A stretch of DNA of 64,000 nucleotides from contig JAJKFH010001941.1 of NCBI GenBank assembly GCA_023333565.1, positions 186,001 through 250,000 of the forward strand, written 5' to 3'. Within the stretch, counting starts at the first letter, position 1. Each line of letters opens with the position of its first letter. The stretch is from Puffinus mauretanicus. Lineage: Eukaryota; Chordata; Aves; Procellariiformes; Procellariidae. Positions 50,601 through 58,500 of this stretch are shown here, in pieces. Under the pieces are notes generated by a model. That model saw only the letters and a list, made by a program, of their open reading frames with translations. It had not been told where the DNA came from and did no database searches. The translations under genes and the position numbers were made by a program.

Positions 50601-51954
50601 GCTGAAGCATCCACAGAGGGAAAGTGCAGCCCGCAAGTCTGACAGCCTCTCAAGAGGAGCTGGCTATTCCCCTCAAAGGGGGCAGCCTGATCAGATCTGT
50701 CATTATCTCAAGCCTTCGTGCCCCATGTTGGGCACCAAAAAAGGACTGTCGTGGTTTAACCCCAGTCGGCAAGCAAGCACCACACAGCCGCTCGCTTACC
50801 CTCACCCCACCCCCGTGGGATGGGGGAGACAATTGGGAAAAAAAAGTAAAACCCGTGGGTAGAGATAAAGACAGTTCAATAGGACAGCAAAGGAAGAGAA
50901 AATAATAATAATAATAATAATGATAAAAAGAATATACAAAACAAGTGATGCACAATGCAATTGCTCACCACCTGCCGACCGATGCCCAGCCAGTCCCCCC
51001 TGAGCAGCAATCGCTGCCCCTGGGACCATGCCCCCCAGTTTATACGCTGAGCATGACGTCATATGGTACGGAATATCCCGTTGGCCAGTTGGGGTCAGCT
51101 GTCCCGGCTGTGCTCCCTCCCAGCTTCTTGTGCACCTGGCAGAGCATGGGAAGCTGAAAAGTCCTTGACTAGGGTAAGCAACAACTAAAATATCAGTGTG
51201 TTATCAACATTATTCTCATACTAAATCCAAAACACAGCAGTACACCAGCTACTAGGAAGACAATTAACTCCATGCCAGCCGAAACCAGGACACTGCCTCA
51301 CCACATGTCCGCAGAGGTGCGAAGTCAGGCGGAGGGAGGAGCGCTGCTCCCCGGGGGGACGCTACGACCCGGGAGACGGCTCTCCCGGGGTGTGGTGGCC
51401 CCTCCACCTTCCAGTGGAGGGGCACCTGCCTGCATGGCGGGTGGTACGGGGAGGGCGGAGGCACCCCTCCCCTCGCCCCCGCCCCGCCAGGCCGAGCGCC
51501 CCCGATCCGCCTCCTCCTGTCACACACACACACACCACCCGGGCCGGGGGTCACCTACCAGCTCCCGGGCCCCGCGCAGGCCGGCGGCACCCCGCCTGCC
51601 GCCTCCTCCTCCGCCTCCTCCTTCTCCTTCTCCAGCGGCGGCTCGAAATAGGCGTTCAGCGCCCTCTGAAACACAGAAGCAGATGGCAGGGAAGGGCTCG
51701 CCGCCGCCGCCGGGGCAGCCCCGCGCCCCCGGGCGTACCTGAATGTGCCAGTCGTTGCCGGCCAAGAAGCTGCGCGCCACCGCCGCGTCACTGCTGGTGA
51801 TGGCGGCGAACTCGGAGCACAACACCTTCCTCCGCTTGGCGAGCTGTAACGCCTCCTCTTCCTCCCCCTCCTCCTCCACCGGCAGCGGCTCCCCCGCCTG
51901 CGGGCACCGGGCCGCCTCGTCTTCCTCCCGCCGCCTGTCCGCCGCCGCCTCCAT
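44365..51954 (-). CDS. TDP2: TDP2, tyrosyl-DNA phosphodiesterase 2 (7 coding exons, 384 aa)
   Basis: TDP2 hydrolyses the 5'-phosphotyrosyl bond left when topoisomerase II is trapped on DNA, and also acts on picornaviral VPg-RNA links. Exons on the minus strand are 51739-51954, 51559-51665, 48064-48231, 46615-46706, 46021-46139, 45469-45639 and 44365-44646. All introns are GT-AG, and the joined frame is 1155 nt including the stop. Residues about 43-76 form the ubiquitin-binding UBA domain, preceded by an acidic run and a KRRK basic patch. The EEP nuclease fold follows. Its four signature motifs are TWN (N142), LQE (E174), GDTNLRD (D284) and SDH (H373), each exactly 22 residues later than the human N120, E152, D262 and H351. 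All catalytic residues are present. The protein is 22 residues longer than human TDP2 (362 aa), and the excess lies before the catalytic domain. The ATG at 51954 opens the UBA reading frame inside the CpG island. Confidence 0.97.
45255..45268. repeat. Mononucleotide G14 tract in TDP2 intron 6
   Basis: Fourteen uninterrupted G on the plus strand, hence C14 in the TDP2 transcript. Likely length-polymorphic. Confidence 0.9.
45469..45639 (-). CDS. TDP2: TDP2 coding exon 6
   Basis: Exactly 57 codons, residues 235-291. It contains GNELCLMTSHLEST and the third catalytic motif GGDTNLRD (D284 is the general acid/metal site equivalent to human D262). Acceptor ATGCACAG/GTG, donor GAG/GTAAAT. Confidence 0.96.
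46021..46139 (-). CDS. TDP2: TDP2 coding exon 5
   Basis: Residues 195-234. It encodes GYFTAIMLKKSRVKL and MMRNLLVVH, a core strand region of the EEP fold that is almost identical to human. It ends in phase 0 at CAT/GTGAGT. Confidence 0.95.
46615..46706 (-). CDS. TDP2: TDP2 coding exon 4
   Basis: A 92-nt exon for residues 164-194 and part of 195. It carries YSPDVVFLQEVVPP with the metal-binding glutamate E174. Acceptor TTTCAG/A, donor CCAG/GTAAGA. It is too short to stand out as an open frame and was placed from flanking phase and the human protein order. Confidence 0.94.
48064..48231 (-). CDS. TDP2: TDP2 coding exon 3
   Basis: Residues 108-163 and part of 164. It opens with CIDLTAD, matching human YVDLTNE, then a Ser/Asp-rich linker, then the first catalytic motif SLITWNIDGL (N142). 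The acceptor is a CTCTCTTTAG tract and the donor is ATT/GTAAGT. Confidence 0.95.
48893..49488 (+). mobile_element. Solo LTR of a bird ERVL-like retrovirus
   Basis: Starts TGTACTTGTTTTGGCTAGG and ends GGTTAAACCACAACA. The order of signals is that of an LTR in plus orientation: a TATAAA at 49169-49174, an ATTAAA polyadenylation hexamer at 49357-49362, then a U5 ending in CA. It shares the CCATACCATATG block before the TATA box with the LTRs at 28.1 and 51.1 kb. Clear flanking target duplications are not visible. It lies antisense in TDP2 intron 2. Confidence 0.8.
50540..50746 (-). mobile_element. ERV leader remnant with primer-binding site
   Basis: Directly below the LTR, minus strand, nine bases separate the LTR end from TGGTGCCCAACATGGGGC (50720-50737). 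This differs at two positions from the lysine tRNA(1,2) primer-binding sequence of retroviruses. About 180 bp of leader-like sequence follows with no gag frame. The lower boundary is estimated. Confidence 0.6.
50747..51292 (-). mobile_element. 5' LTR of a bird ERVL-like retrovirus, in TDP2 intron 2
   Basis: Read on the minus strand it starts TGTCCTGGTTTCGGCTGG at 51292 and ends GGTTAAACCACGACA at 50747. It has a TATAAA at 51039-51044 and an intact palindromic CRE (TGACGTCA) at 51054-51061. A microsatellite of AAT triplets lies at about 50903-50926. It is in the same orientation as TDP2 and ends about 265 bp below exon 2. The adjacent primer-binding site marks it as a 5' LTR rather than a solo LTR. 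Confidence 0.85.
51559..51665 (-). CDS. TDP2: TDP2 coding exon 2
   Basis: Residues 73-107 plus two bases of codon 108. It starts RALNAYFEPP, the end of the UBA domain, then runs into a Glu/Lys/Ala-rich linker encoded by a purine-rich triplet tract. The donor at 51558 is chosen because the alternative GT four bases on would include an in-frame TAG. Phase 2 joins exon 3 correctly to give Cys108. Confidence 0.9.
51666..51738 (-). other. TDP2: TDP2 intron 1 (73 bp)
   Basis: A very short GT-AG intron (donor GTACGC, acceptor CTGTGTTTCAG) inside the CpG island. Its length is not a multiple of three, so retention would shift the frame right after the UBA core; the shifted frame stays open until a stop ending at 51520. 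Confidence 0.85.
51739..51954 (-). CDS. TDP2: TDP2 coding exon 1
   Basis: Encodes residues 1-72: an acidic, glutamate-rich head, a KRRK patch that could be a nuclear localisation signal, and most of the UBA domain (LCSEFAAI ... GNDWHIQ). It ends after a complete codon (phase 0) at a CAG/GTACGC donor. Confidence 0.95.
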
Positions 51955-52061
51955 GGCTCCCCCGCGGCGGGGCGCTACGGCCGGAAGGCGGGGGGAAGCC
52001 CCGCCCGCCGGGGTTGCCGTTCCGGGGCGCGGGCAGGTGGCGGTCGGCGGGGCGGGCAGCT

Positions 52062-52142
52062 ATGGGGTTCACGGTGGAGAGCCTGAGGGAGGCCATGAAG
52101 TACATGGTGGAGTCGCAGGGCTTCGACCGGGTGCTCCGCAAG
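52062..52142 (+). CDS. ACOT13: ACOT13 coding exon 1
   Basis: Residues 1-27, starting MGFTVESLREAMKY, an amphipathic helix that precedes the hotdog core. It ends RVLRK at an AAG/GTACGG donor in phase 0. The ATG at 52062 is chosen because it gives the same total length as human. Confidence 0.93.
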
Positions 52143-55100
52143 GTACGGGCGGGCCGCAGGGAGAGGGTCACCGCCGGCGGCTAGCCGTTAACGGCGGCCT
52201 CTGACCGGAGAGGCGGCGGTTCGCCGAGGCGGGGCTGCTCGTTTAAAAGCCGTTTTTCCTCCTCCCAGAATAAAAGGGTGAACCAGGGTGAGGTGCGTTT
52301 CCTTACGCGCAGCCTCGCTGTTGGAGACTCGGCCGAGGTCTGGCGGAGCCGTGCTGTCCTGCCGGGGCAGTACCCGCCTCAGGCGCGGCCTCGGGCGGGC
52401 AGCGGCATGGCAAACGGTGCCCCCAGGCCAGGCCGCCGGAGCCGGAGAAGGCCGAGGCCTGCGGTGGGTTAGCTGAACCCCGACCGCGGTGGCATGGCTG
52501 CGGGCACTTCAGGAGCCCGGGGGTGCAGGCCTGCCGTTGTTTTCCTTGGATTGAGGATTTCCCAACAGGGGTGTGTGGCCCTGATGGTAACGCATGGTAG
52601 AAAACATAATAGTTATTCAATAACTCCTTTTAAATGCTAGACTGGCCTTCCAGTACCTCTCTGAAGACGAGGATTGTGCTGAATAACTTTCCGTGAGTTA
52701 TTTAGTAACTTAGTACCTGTGACTACGCTAACTTTCAGGACTGTGAAATTATGAAATAAATTATTACTCTGTTTAAAAAAAGTAACTCATTATAACATCT
52801 CACACCTCACTTTGAAGTCAGACTGAAAGCACAAGCACCTCAGTGCTCTGTGAGTTTCTACACAAGGCCTAGTATAAAGAAATGTATTTGACTGGTATGG
52901 CTCTAATGTAATGCTACATTATGATCAAAAAAGTTGAGATGGCATTACTGTGTTGTCTTAAATGTTGTAGTGTGCAGTAGTGTAGCTGATGTGTTCTTGA
53001 GCTCCTGTGTAGGGTGGTCCTGTGAAGCACTTTCAGTGTTCTCATTAAGTTTTGCAATGCTAGAAATTCTGCATTTGATTTCTATTTATTTGTGTAACCG
53101 TGACATGGAGAGAAGCAGTAAATACATCTAAGACAACCAACCATTTAAAAATGTATGTGTTTTGCATTGTAGAGGAGCAAGCGGTGCTTTTGTTGACAGC
53201 TCCATGATCTAATACATTTAATAGAAAGTAACTGTTTGCAAAACAACTCATTATCTTGTTTCCCCAAGACATTTTGGTCTTGTATGTAAAAAGTATAAAG
53301 CTTTAAGTTTATGAATTCCATTTATAAAGAGTCCAGTTAATTCTTAGTCACCTCTTTACTGTGATAACTTTACTCTCCTTTACCTTAAAAACCTACTAAA
53401 TGGAGAATAAATGCAGTATTTCAGCCCATAAAGGTAACAGGCTGGAAGTGAGCCTTGGGAGACAGGGTTCTTACCTTGCTCTGGAATACTTTTAGACTTT
53501 TTCTGCAATCTCCTTCTAGAAATATGATGCTATGAACATAATCATAATAACAATAAAAGTACGATTTTGTTTGAATTTAAAGTTATCTGCTGTTTTTCTG
53601 GGAGATACCTGAAGCCTTTCGTACTGTAATTAAATATGACTCAAGATTTTTCCTGTTCTGGAGAAGACAGATTTTAGTCTGAAACTTTTCAGCTCCAGCA
53701 TCAGACTTAGTTTCTGGTTTAATGTGAATGTGGTATCTACATAGGGCTTAACGACTGTGGGTTTTAAAGCCCTTTCTCCAAAGTAGTGGTGCATCGCAGT
53801 AGTGGCTGGAAGCCAAAGCAGCATACAGCTCACCGAGACAGATGCGTGGGAGGACAGGCACAGAAGGTCTGGAGAAGAGAAGTACAAACCAGCAGCTCTG
53901 GCTGTGTGAGTCCTGGAAGTGTTCAAATACTGAACTATTTTCGTCAAGGAGAGCAGGCAGCTAGTGCCAGATCAGAGCAATGACAAATGAAACCAGATGC
54001 TTTCCTTGCCTCGCTGATGGATTGGAGCACTCCCTGACGGTAGTGGAAGCCATCTGCTCCCAGTGTCAAGCGTCAGTAAAGTCCTCATTAGAAATTCTGT
54101 CAGAAACGTAGGCCTCCAGTCAGCACAGCATGCCTGGTTTAGAACTTGGAATTTTCATTGATAAAGGTGCTATTTCTGTATTAGGACACTGCCTCAGTGA
54201 TTTCCCCTCTGGTTAATTCCAGCTTTTTCCATTCGTAGATGGACTGCATACTACATCATCATTTACCTTAATATCATTTCTCTGCAAAATTTGGATAAAC
54301 TTTGGCCTATCAGAAAGGGACATTGGCTGAAACTGAGCTCTTACACTGCATTATAAATAAGGAGTAGTGAAACTGGAGACATTTCAATCTCAATTCCTTT
54401 TAAGATTAAAAAGATTTAAGTCAACTCACCTGATATGGTATGGAAACACGTAAGTTGTAAAAAAAATTAGAAAATGAGTAAGAATTATAATAAATATTAT
54501 GCCCACATTTCACTTGTGACAGTCGAGAAGTACTTCAAAGTCTTAGTTATAGGTGTAAATATATATGCTGAACTTACCCGTTTTGCATCTGCTTTCAGAT
54601 TTTGAATATATTTCAGATTTTGAATATAGTGCTACTAACTGAAGAAACTTGAGAAAAAGATTTTAAAGTACTGAATTGCAGTAACTTCTTGGTCTCAAAA
54701 ATCCAGCGTCTTGTGTTGGTTACAGGGGGAAGCATGGTACCATAGATGTACTATAATTTTTCTCTTTAACACCTATGGGCTGGAATAAAAGTGTATATGC
54801 CAGTGATGATGCTGTAATACAGTGTGATACAGCCTTGGATACTTATACCCAGGAGTATGACTTTCAGTTCAGGGAGGCCAATCTGATTAGCATTTCCAGT
54901 GCTCATTTCAAAATACTGATTTTTACTGAGGTTGCTCTAATATAATGATTAATGAATTACTGTCAGTCTCATTTCCATTTTATGAGCTAACAAATACCCC
55001 TTCACAACTATGGTACACACAGTCAGAGCAGTTTTGTGTTCCCTCTAATCTGGTTTTTCAGTCACAGATTAAAGCAAAAGGAAAATTGAAGAACAACATT

Positions 55101-57925
55101 GTCTCCTAAGCAATTCCTGAGAGGATAGCAAGAATAGAAGTTTTGTTAAGCTGTCAGTTTAAATATTTATCTGCACTAGAAATACAGTTTTTTCTAAGGC
55201 AACAATCTTCTGCTCAAAATCCATGGAAATACCTAATGTGACAGTTGAATTACTGTATTTTCCATCTTTTAATTTGTCTCAGGAGTCCAGAATTAAACAA
55301 GATTTACTTTCAGTTAGATTGAGGGCAGTACTGGGTGTTGGTACTGTTGTAAGCAAGCTTTTTATTCCTTTTTTGGTTATACAGATGAAACTTCTTTCTG
55401 CAACTCCTGGGAAAATTGTTTGTGAAATGAAAGTAGAGGAGGAGCATACAAACAGAGGTGGCACGTTACATGGAGGTTTGACAGCCACACTTGTGGATGT
55501 GGTGTCAACAACAGCGTTGCTGTACACAGAAAGAGCACTGCCTGGGGTCAGTGTGGACATGAACATCACGTAGGTATCATCCACCGTGTTTACCAGAACA
55601 TACTAACTTTTCTTCCCCTAACACGGTATTAATTCCATTGTATGTCATTTCTATGCTGTAATACTTAAAAAAGCTGTTTTCTTTGGTTTGAGAAGTTGTT
55701 TGATAAAGTTGTTTTGATAAATTAAGGGGGGATTGTATTAGCGGATATTGCCATTGGGTTGCAAAATTTGAGTTGGACTTTCTTAAGCTTTTATTTGTTA
55801 CACGCGTTTAAGAGATGGTACCTGTTCATTCATAGAATGTCAAGGGATGTTGATAACATGGTAAATTTTAGTCTTATGAAATTGGCTCAACTTCTGTCTT
55901 CGCTTGTGAAGGTATGTTAGAGTGTGTCCTCAAACACCAAAATCTAGGGTAAACAGCTTTCTATAAACCCTTTTTTAGCATTAGTCCATAAAATGTTAAA
56001 ACAAGAGACTGTTTAGCTCTGTTGTATGCTCACATAGAGGATGAATTACAGATTGAATCAGAATTTCTCGCTGGAGGAAGATTCCTTTGCTCTAGGTCAT
56101 CTAAAGGTAGTTTTATATTGAGAATAGTTCTTCCTGTAATGCAAATTTAAAGCACACTGTCTTTTTTTAAAAAAAAAAACATTGTTCTGAAACCTTCTTT
56201 GATCATGCTATTACAGCTTGTCAGCTTTGCTTCATTACTTTTAATGAAGGGATTATGACTGATTGGAACTAAAGTAATCCTACTTGGAATAACTAACACA
56301 GAGCATTAAAAATCTTGGAAAAGTAACCCCTCATCAAAACTGTCTTAAAAAAAAAAAAAGCTTTAAAAGTATGTGGGGAGTGATCTGTATCTTTACCAGG
56401 TTCCCTCCTTTCCCCCCCAGCACCCTCTGATTTCTCCACTGGGTGGGTGGGACTGGAGCATCTATTTAAGCTTTATACTGCCACTGTGATGACCAGGAAA
56501 TTACTGGAAATGAAAACCTCAAATTCTTCTGCGATTATATTTTTTTCCCTACAGTAGCATAACAAGAGGCCAACATCTGAATTATTTACACTATCAAGTA
56601 TGCCTACCCAATTACATTAGGGCTAAAATCTTAAGAAAGTGCTCTCTCTGGAGGTGATCCAAAATGATTGAGTAGAATAACCTTCAGGAAATGTTATCTG
56701 AAGCAATATTAATAGCTTCGTTTAACCCAGACTACTGCTTTCATTGAACAAGTGATATTGGATATTGAATATTGCTATAATACAACTTTTTCCTTTTTCG
56801 GAAGGAGCTTTTTAAAGGGATGTCATGAGGAAGCTATTTCAGTAATGGAAAGAACAGAGAGAAACAGAGAAACTTTTTTTTTTTTATCACAAGAGGATCA
56901 GCAGCAGCCTCTGAGAATAAACGAAGACTGAAACCCTGCCCCTGTCAACTAACGGGGCTTGTGCTACATCAGCATTAGGTGTGACTGACATACTTTTGAC
57001 ATGGTGTCATGTATAAAAATGGACTGGTTGATGAAATTTATCTCAATAAGATTTATATCCAGCAATTATACATTCTCCTCTAACATTTGAATATTGTTCC
57101 CTTACCTCAGATCACGGTTGGATCATATTCCTCCTAATTCTCTCCAGGTGTTTTGTGGAAGAATTTCTTCCTATTCCCTGCAGAGTGTGTTTTAAAAGCA
57201 CACCCTCTTACTCATGTAAATAAAACCGGAGAGTTATCTAATGAACAGAAACAGCATTAAACCTGGGAAATTTGAAGGCCTCCCAAATTTCCATGACTTT
57301 TCTCTGACCAGGGTATGGGAAGCAGTTAACCTATGCTTAGGTTCCATACAGAAGTGACCTTCTGGAGCCTTTGTAACAGAGACATTTTGCAGCTGAACCA
57401 GCCAGACTGGTTTAGAAGGGCTGTAAGGAGCCAGCAGTGCCTGGAATAGGACTTGGAGATGAACTTTTAACTGAGGTCTTTGATACCTAACTGTCTCTGT
57501 TCCAAAATGGACTTTTCCTCAGAACCAAGCCAATGGGTTTCTTTCTATCCTCCATTTTCTCAGAGAACTCTTATACTGAATTACCACTGCAGTACTTAGA
57601 GGAACTCAAGGACTTTAAGAAGTGGGGATTTGCAAGCAGGCAGTTCGAGAGATGTGTCTTTATTACTCACTTTTGCTAATTCCCTTCATGATAATCTAAA
57701 ATGCAGGAATATTCTTGGATTTGTGCTCTGTACAGCCTCTTACCTGTTCATTTTGTTCTTCATTGAAGATATACTTCTGCTGCTAAGATTGGAGAAGAGA
57801 TACTGATTACAGCTCAGATTTTGAAGCAAGGAAGAAATCTTGCATTTGCCAGCGTGGATTTAACAAATAAGGCGACAGGAAAGTTAATTGCACAAGGTAG
57901 ACATACAAAGTATCTAGGAAATTAA
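52062..57925 (+). CDS. ACOT13: ACOT13 (THEM2), acyl-CoA thioesterase 13 (3 coding exons, 140 aa)
   Basis: ACOT13 hydrolyses medium- and long-chain fatty acyl-CoA to free acid and CoA. It works as a hotdog-fold tetramer associated with mitochondria and binds phosphatidylcholine transfer protein. Coding exons are 52062-52142, 55385-55569 and 57769-57925, all with GT-AG borders, joining to 423 nt. The length equals human ACOT13 (140 aa). Active-site residues known from the human enzyme are all present at the same numbers: N50, H56 and G57 in the GTLHGGLTATLVD motif, D65, and S83 in PGVSVDMN. The C-terminus GRHTKYLGN is complete. The divergent neighbour is TDP2. Nothing suggests damage. Confidence 0.97.
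52143..55384 (+). other. ACOT13: ACOT13 intron 1
   Basis: A 3.2 kb intron. The first 350 bp are GC-rich CpG-island DNA whose open frames on both strands are compositional. The rest is AT-rich, and I see no repeat or gene in it. Confidence 0.8.
55385..55569 (+). CDS. ACOT13: ACOT13 coding exon 2
   Basis: Residues 28-88 plus two bases of Thr89. It carries KVEEEHTN, the catalytic GTLHGGLTATLVD loop and helix, and PGVSVDMNI. Acceptor GGTTATACAG/ATG, donor ATCAC/GTAGGT. Confidence 0.96.
55570..57768 (+). other. ACOT13: ACOT13 intron 2
   Basis: A 2.2 kb AT-rich intron with short A and T runs. I recognise no repeat family or coding sequence. Confidence 0.8.
57769..57925 (+). CDS. ACOT13: ACOT13 coding exon 3 (terminal)
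   Basis: Residues 89 (part) to 140 and the stop. It encodes YTSAAKIGEEILITA, LKQGRNLAFASVDLTNK and the C-terminal GRHTKYLGN. The acceptor is TTCATTGAAG/A. The phase fits exon 2. Confidence 0.96.
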
Positions 57926-58500
57926 TACAAGAAAGTAATTTAAAAAGTAGTAATTTTGGGCTTAAGAATCCCATATAGAATTATTTTCTCATTTATGCAA
58001 TACGACATCATCTGCACAAAGTTGTGGTAGTCCATATACACTGAATTTGTCTCACTCCCATAATAAATGAACAAATTTCTTAATTATCACCAGAATTGCT
58101 ACAAGCCTAAAATTAGTGCCTATTTTGGGATGAACAACAGAGTGTGATAGCATGGGGATGCATCTGGCTTTTTTTGGTCAAGACAGCAGAAGGGAAGAGC
58201 CTTTGGACCAGCCATATGGTTTACCAGCATGACAGTGTTTTAAGAGATCTCTGTTTTCTTTGCCTGTGGTGTTGTCGTGTGACAAAGCAACCCTGTCTTC
58301 AGGCCCATCACAGTCACGTTCAAACAACACTATATATGCTTACAAACTAAACTACTTGCTCTGTAAGATGGTAGTACAGAGTTCCTATAACTGTTTCAGT
58401 GGTATGAAACTGGTTTGTAAGGCAGGCTAATACAAAATGTAATTTACTGATGCTGTAACAAATTCGAAAGTATTCAATAAAGCTTTCTGAAACTACCTTT
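57926..58500 (+). other. ACOT13: ACOT13 3' untranslated region (estimated)
   Basis: Non-coding AT-rich sequence after the stop. It has two plus-strand AATAAA hexamers, at 58062-58067 and 58476-58481, so short and longer 3' ends are both possible. Confidence 0.55.
58476..58481 (+). terminator. ACOT13: Candidate distal polyadenylation signal of ACOT13
   Basis: AATAAA in the context TATTCAATAAAGC, about 550 nt after the stop. A proximal AATAAA lies at 58062-58067. Confidence 0.4.

Larger units (their letters stand above)
48232..51558 (-). other. TDP2: TDP2 intron 2, host of two ERV LTRs
   Basis: The largest TDP2 intron (3.3 kb). It contains an antisense LTR at 48893-49488 and a sense LTR plus leader at about 50540-51292. 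An open frame of 147 codons on the minus strand at 49592-50035 shows no recognisable protein. Confidence 0.85.
51270..52500. promoter_or_regulatory. CpG island with the shared TDP2/ACOT13 bidirectional promoter
   Basis: A GC- and CpG-dense block in otherwise AT-rich DNA. It covers the first exons of TDP2 (minus) and ACOT13 (plus). The two ATGs are at 51954 and 52062, leaving 107 bp between them. No TATA box is seen. The gap contains an ETS-type CCGGAAG at 51981-51987 and GC boxes (GGGCGGGGC-type) at about 51998-52009 and 52047-52058. This is the classic layout of a TATA-less divergent housekeeping promoter; the same head-to-head pairing is known in human. Confidence 0.85.

Noticed and set aside
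51272..51800. Plus-strand frames of 136-156 codons rich in Pro and Arg
   Set aside because: Same GC-rich composition effect, overlapping TDP2 exon 2, intron 1 and the end of exon 1.
51743..52204. Long open frames antisense to TDP2 exon 1 and through the ACOT13 5' region
   Set aside because: Compositional consequence of CpG-island sequence; they overlap well-supported coding exons in other frames.
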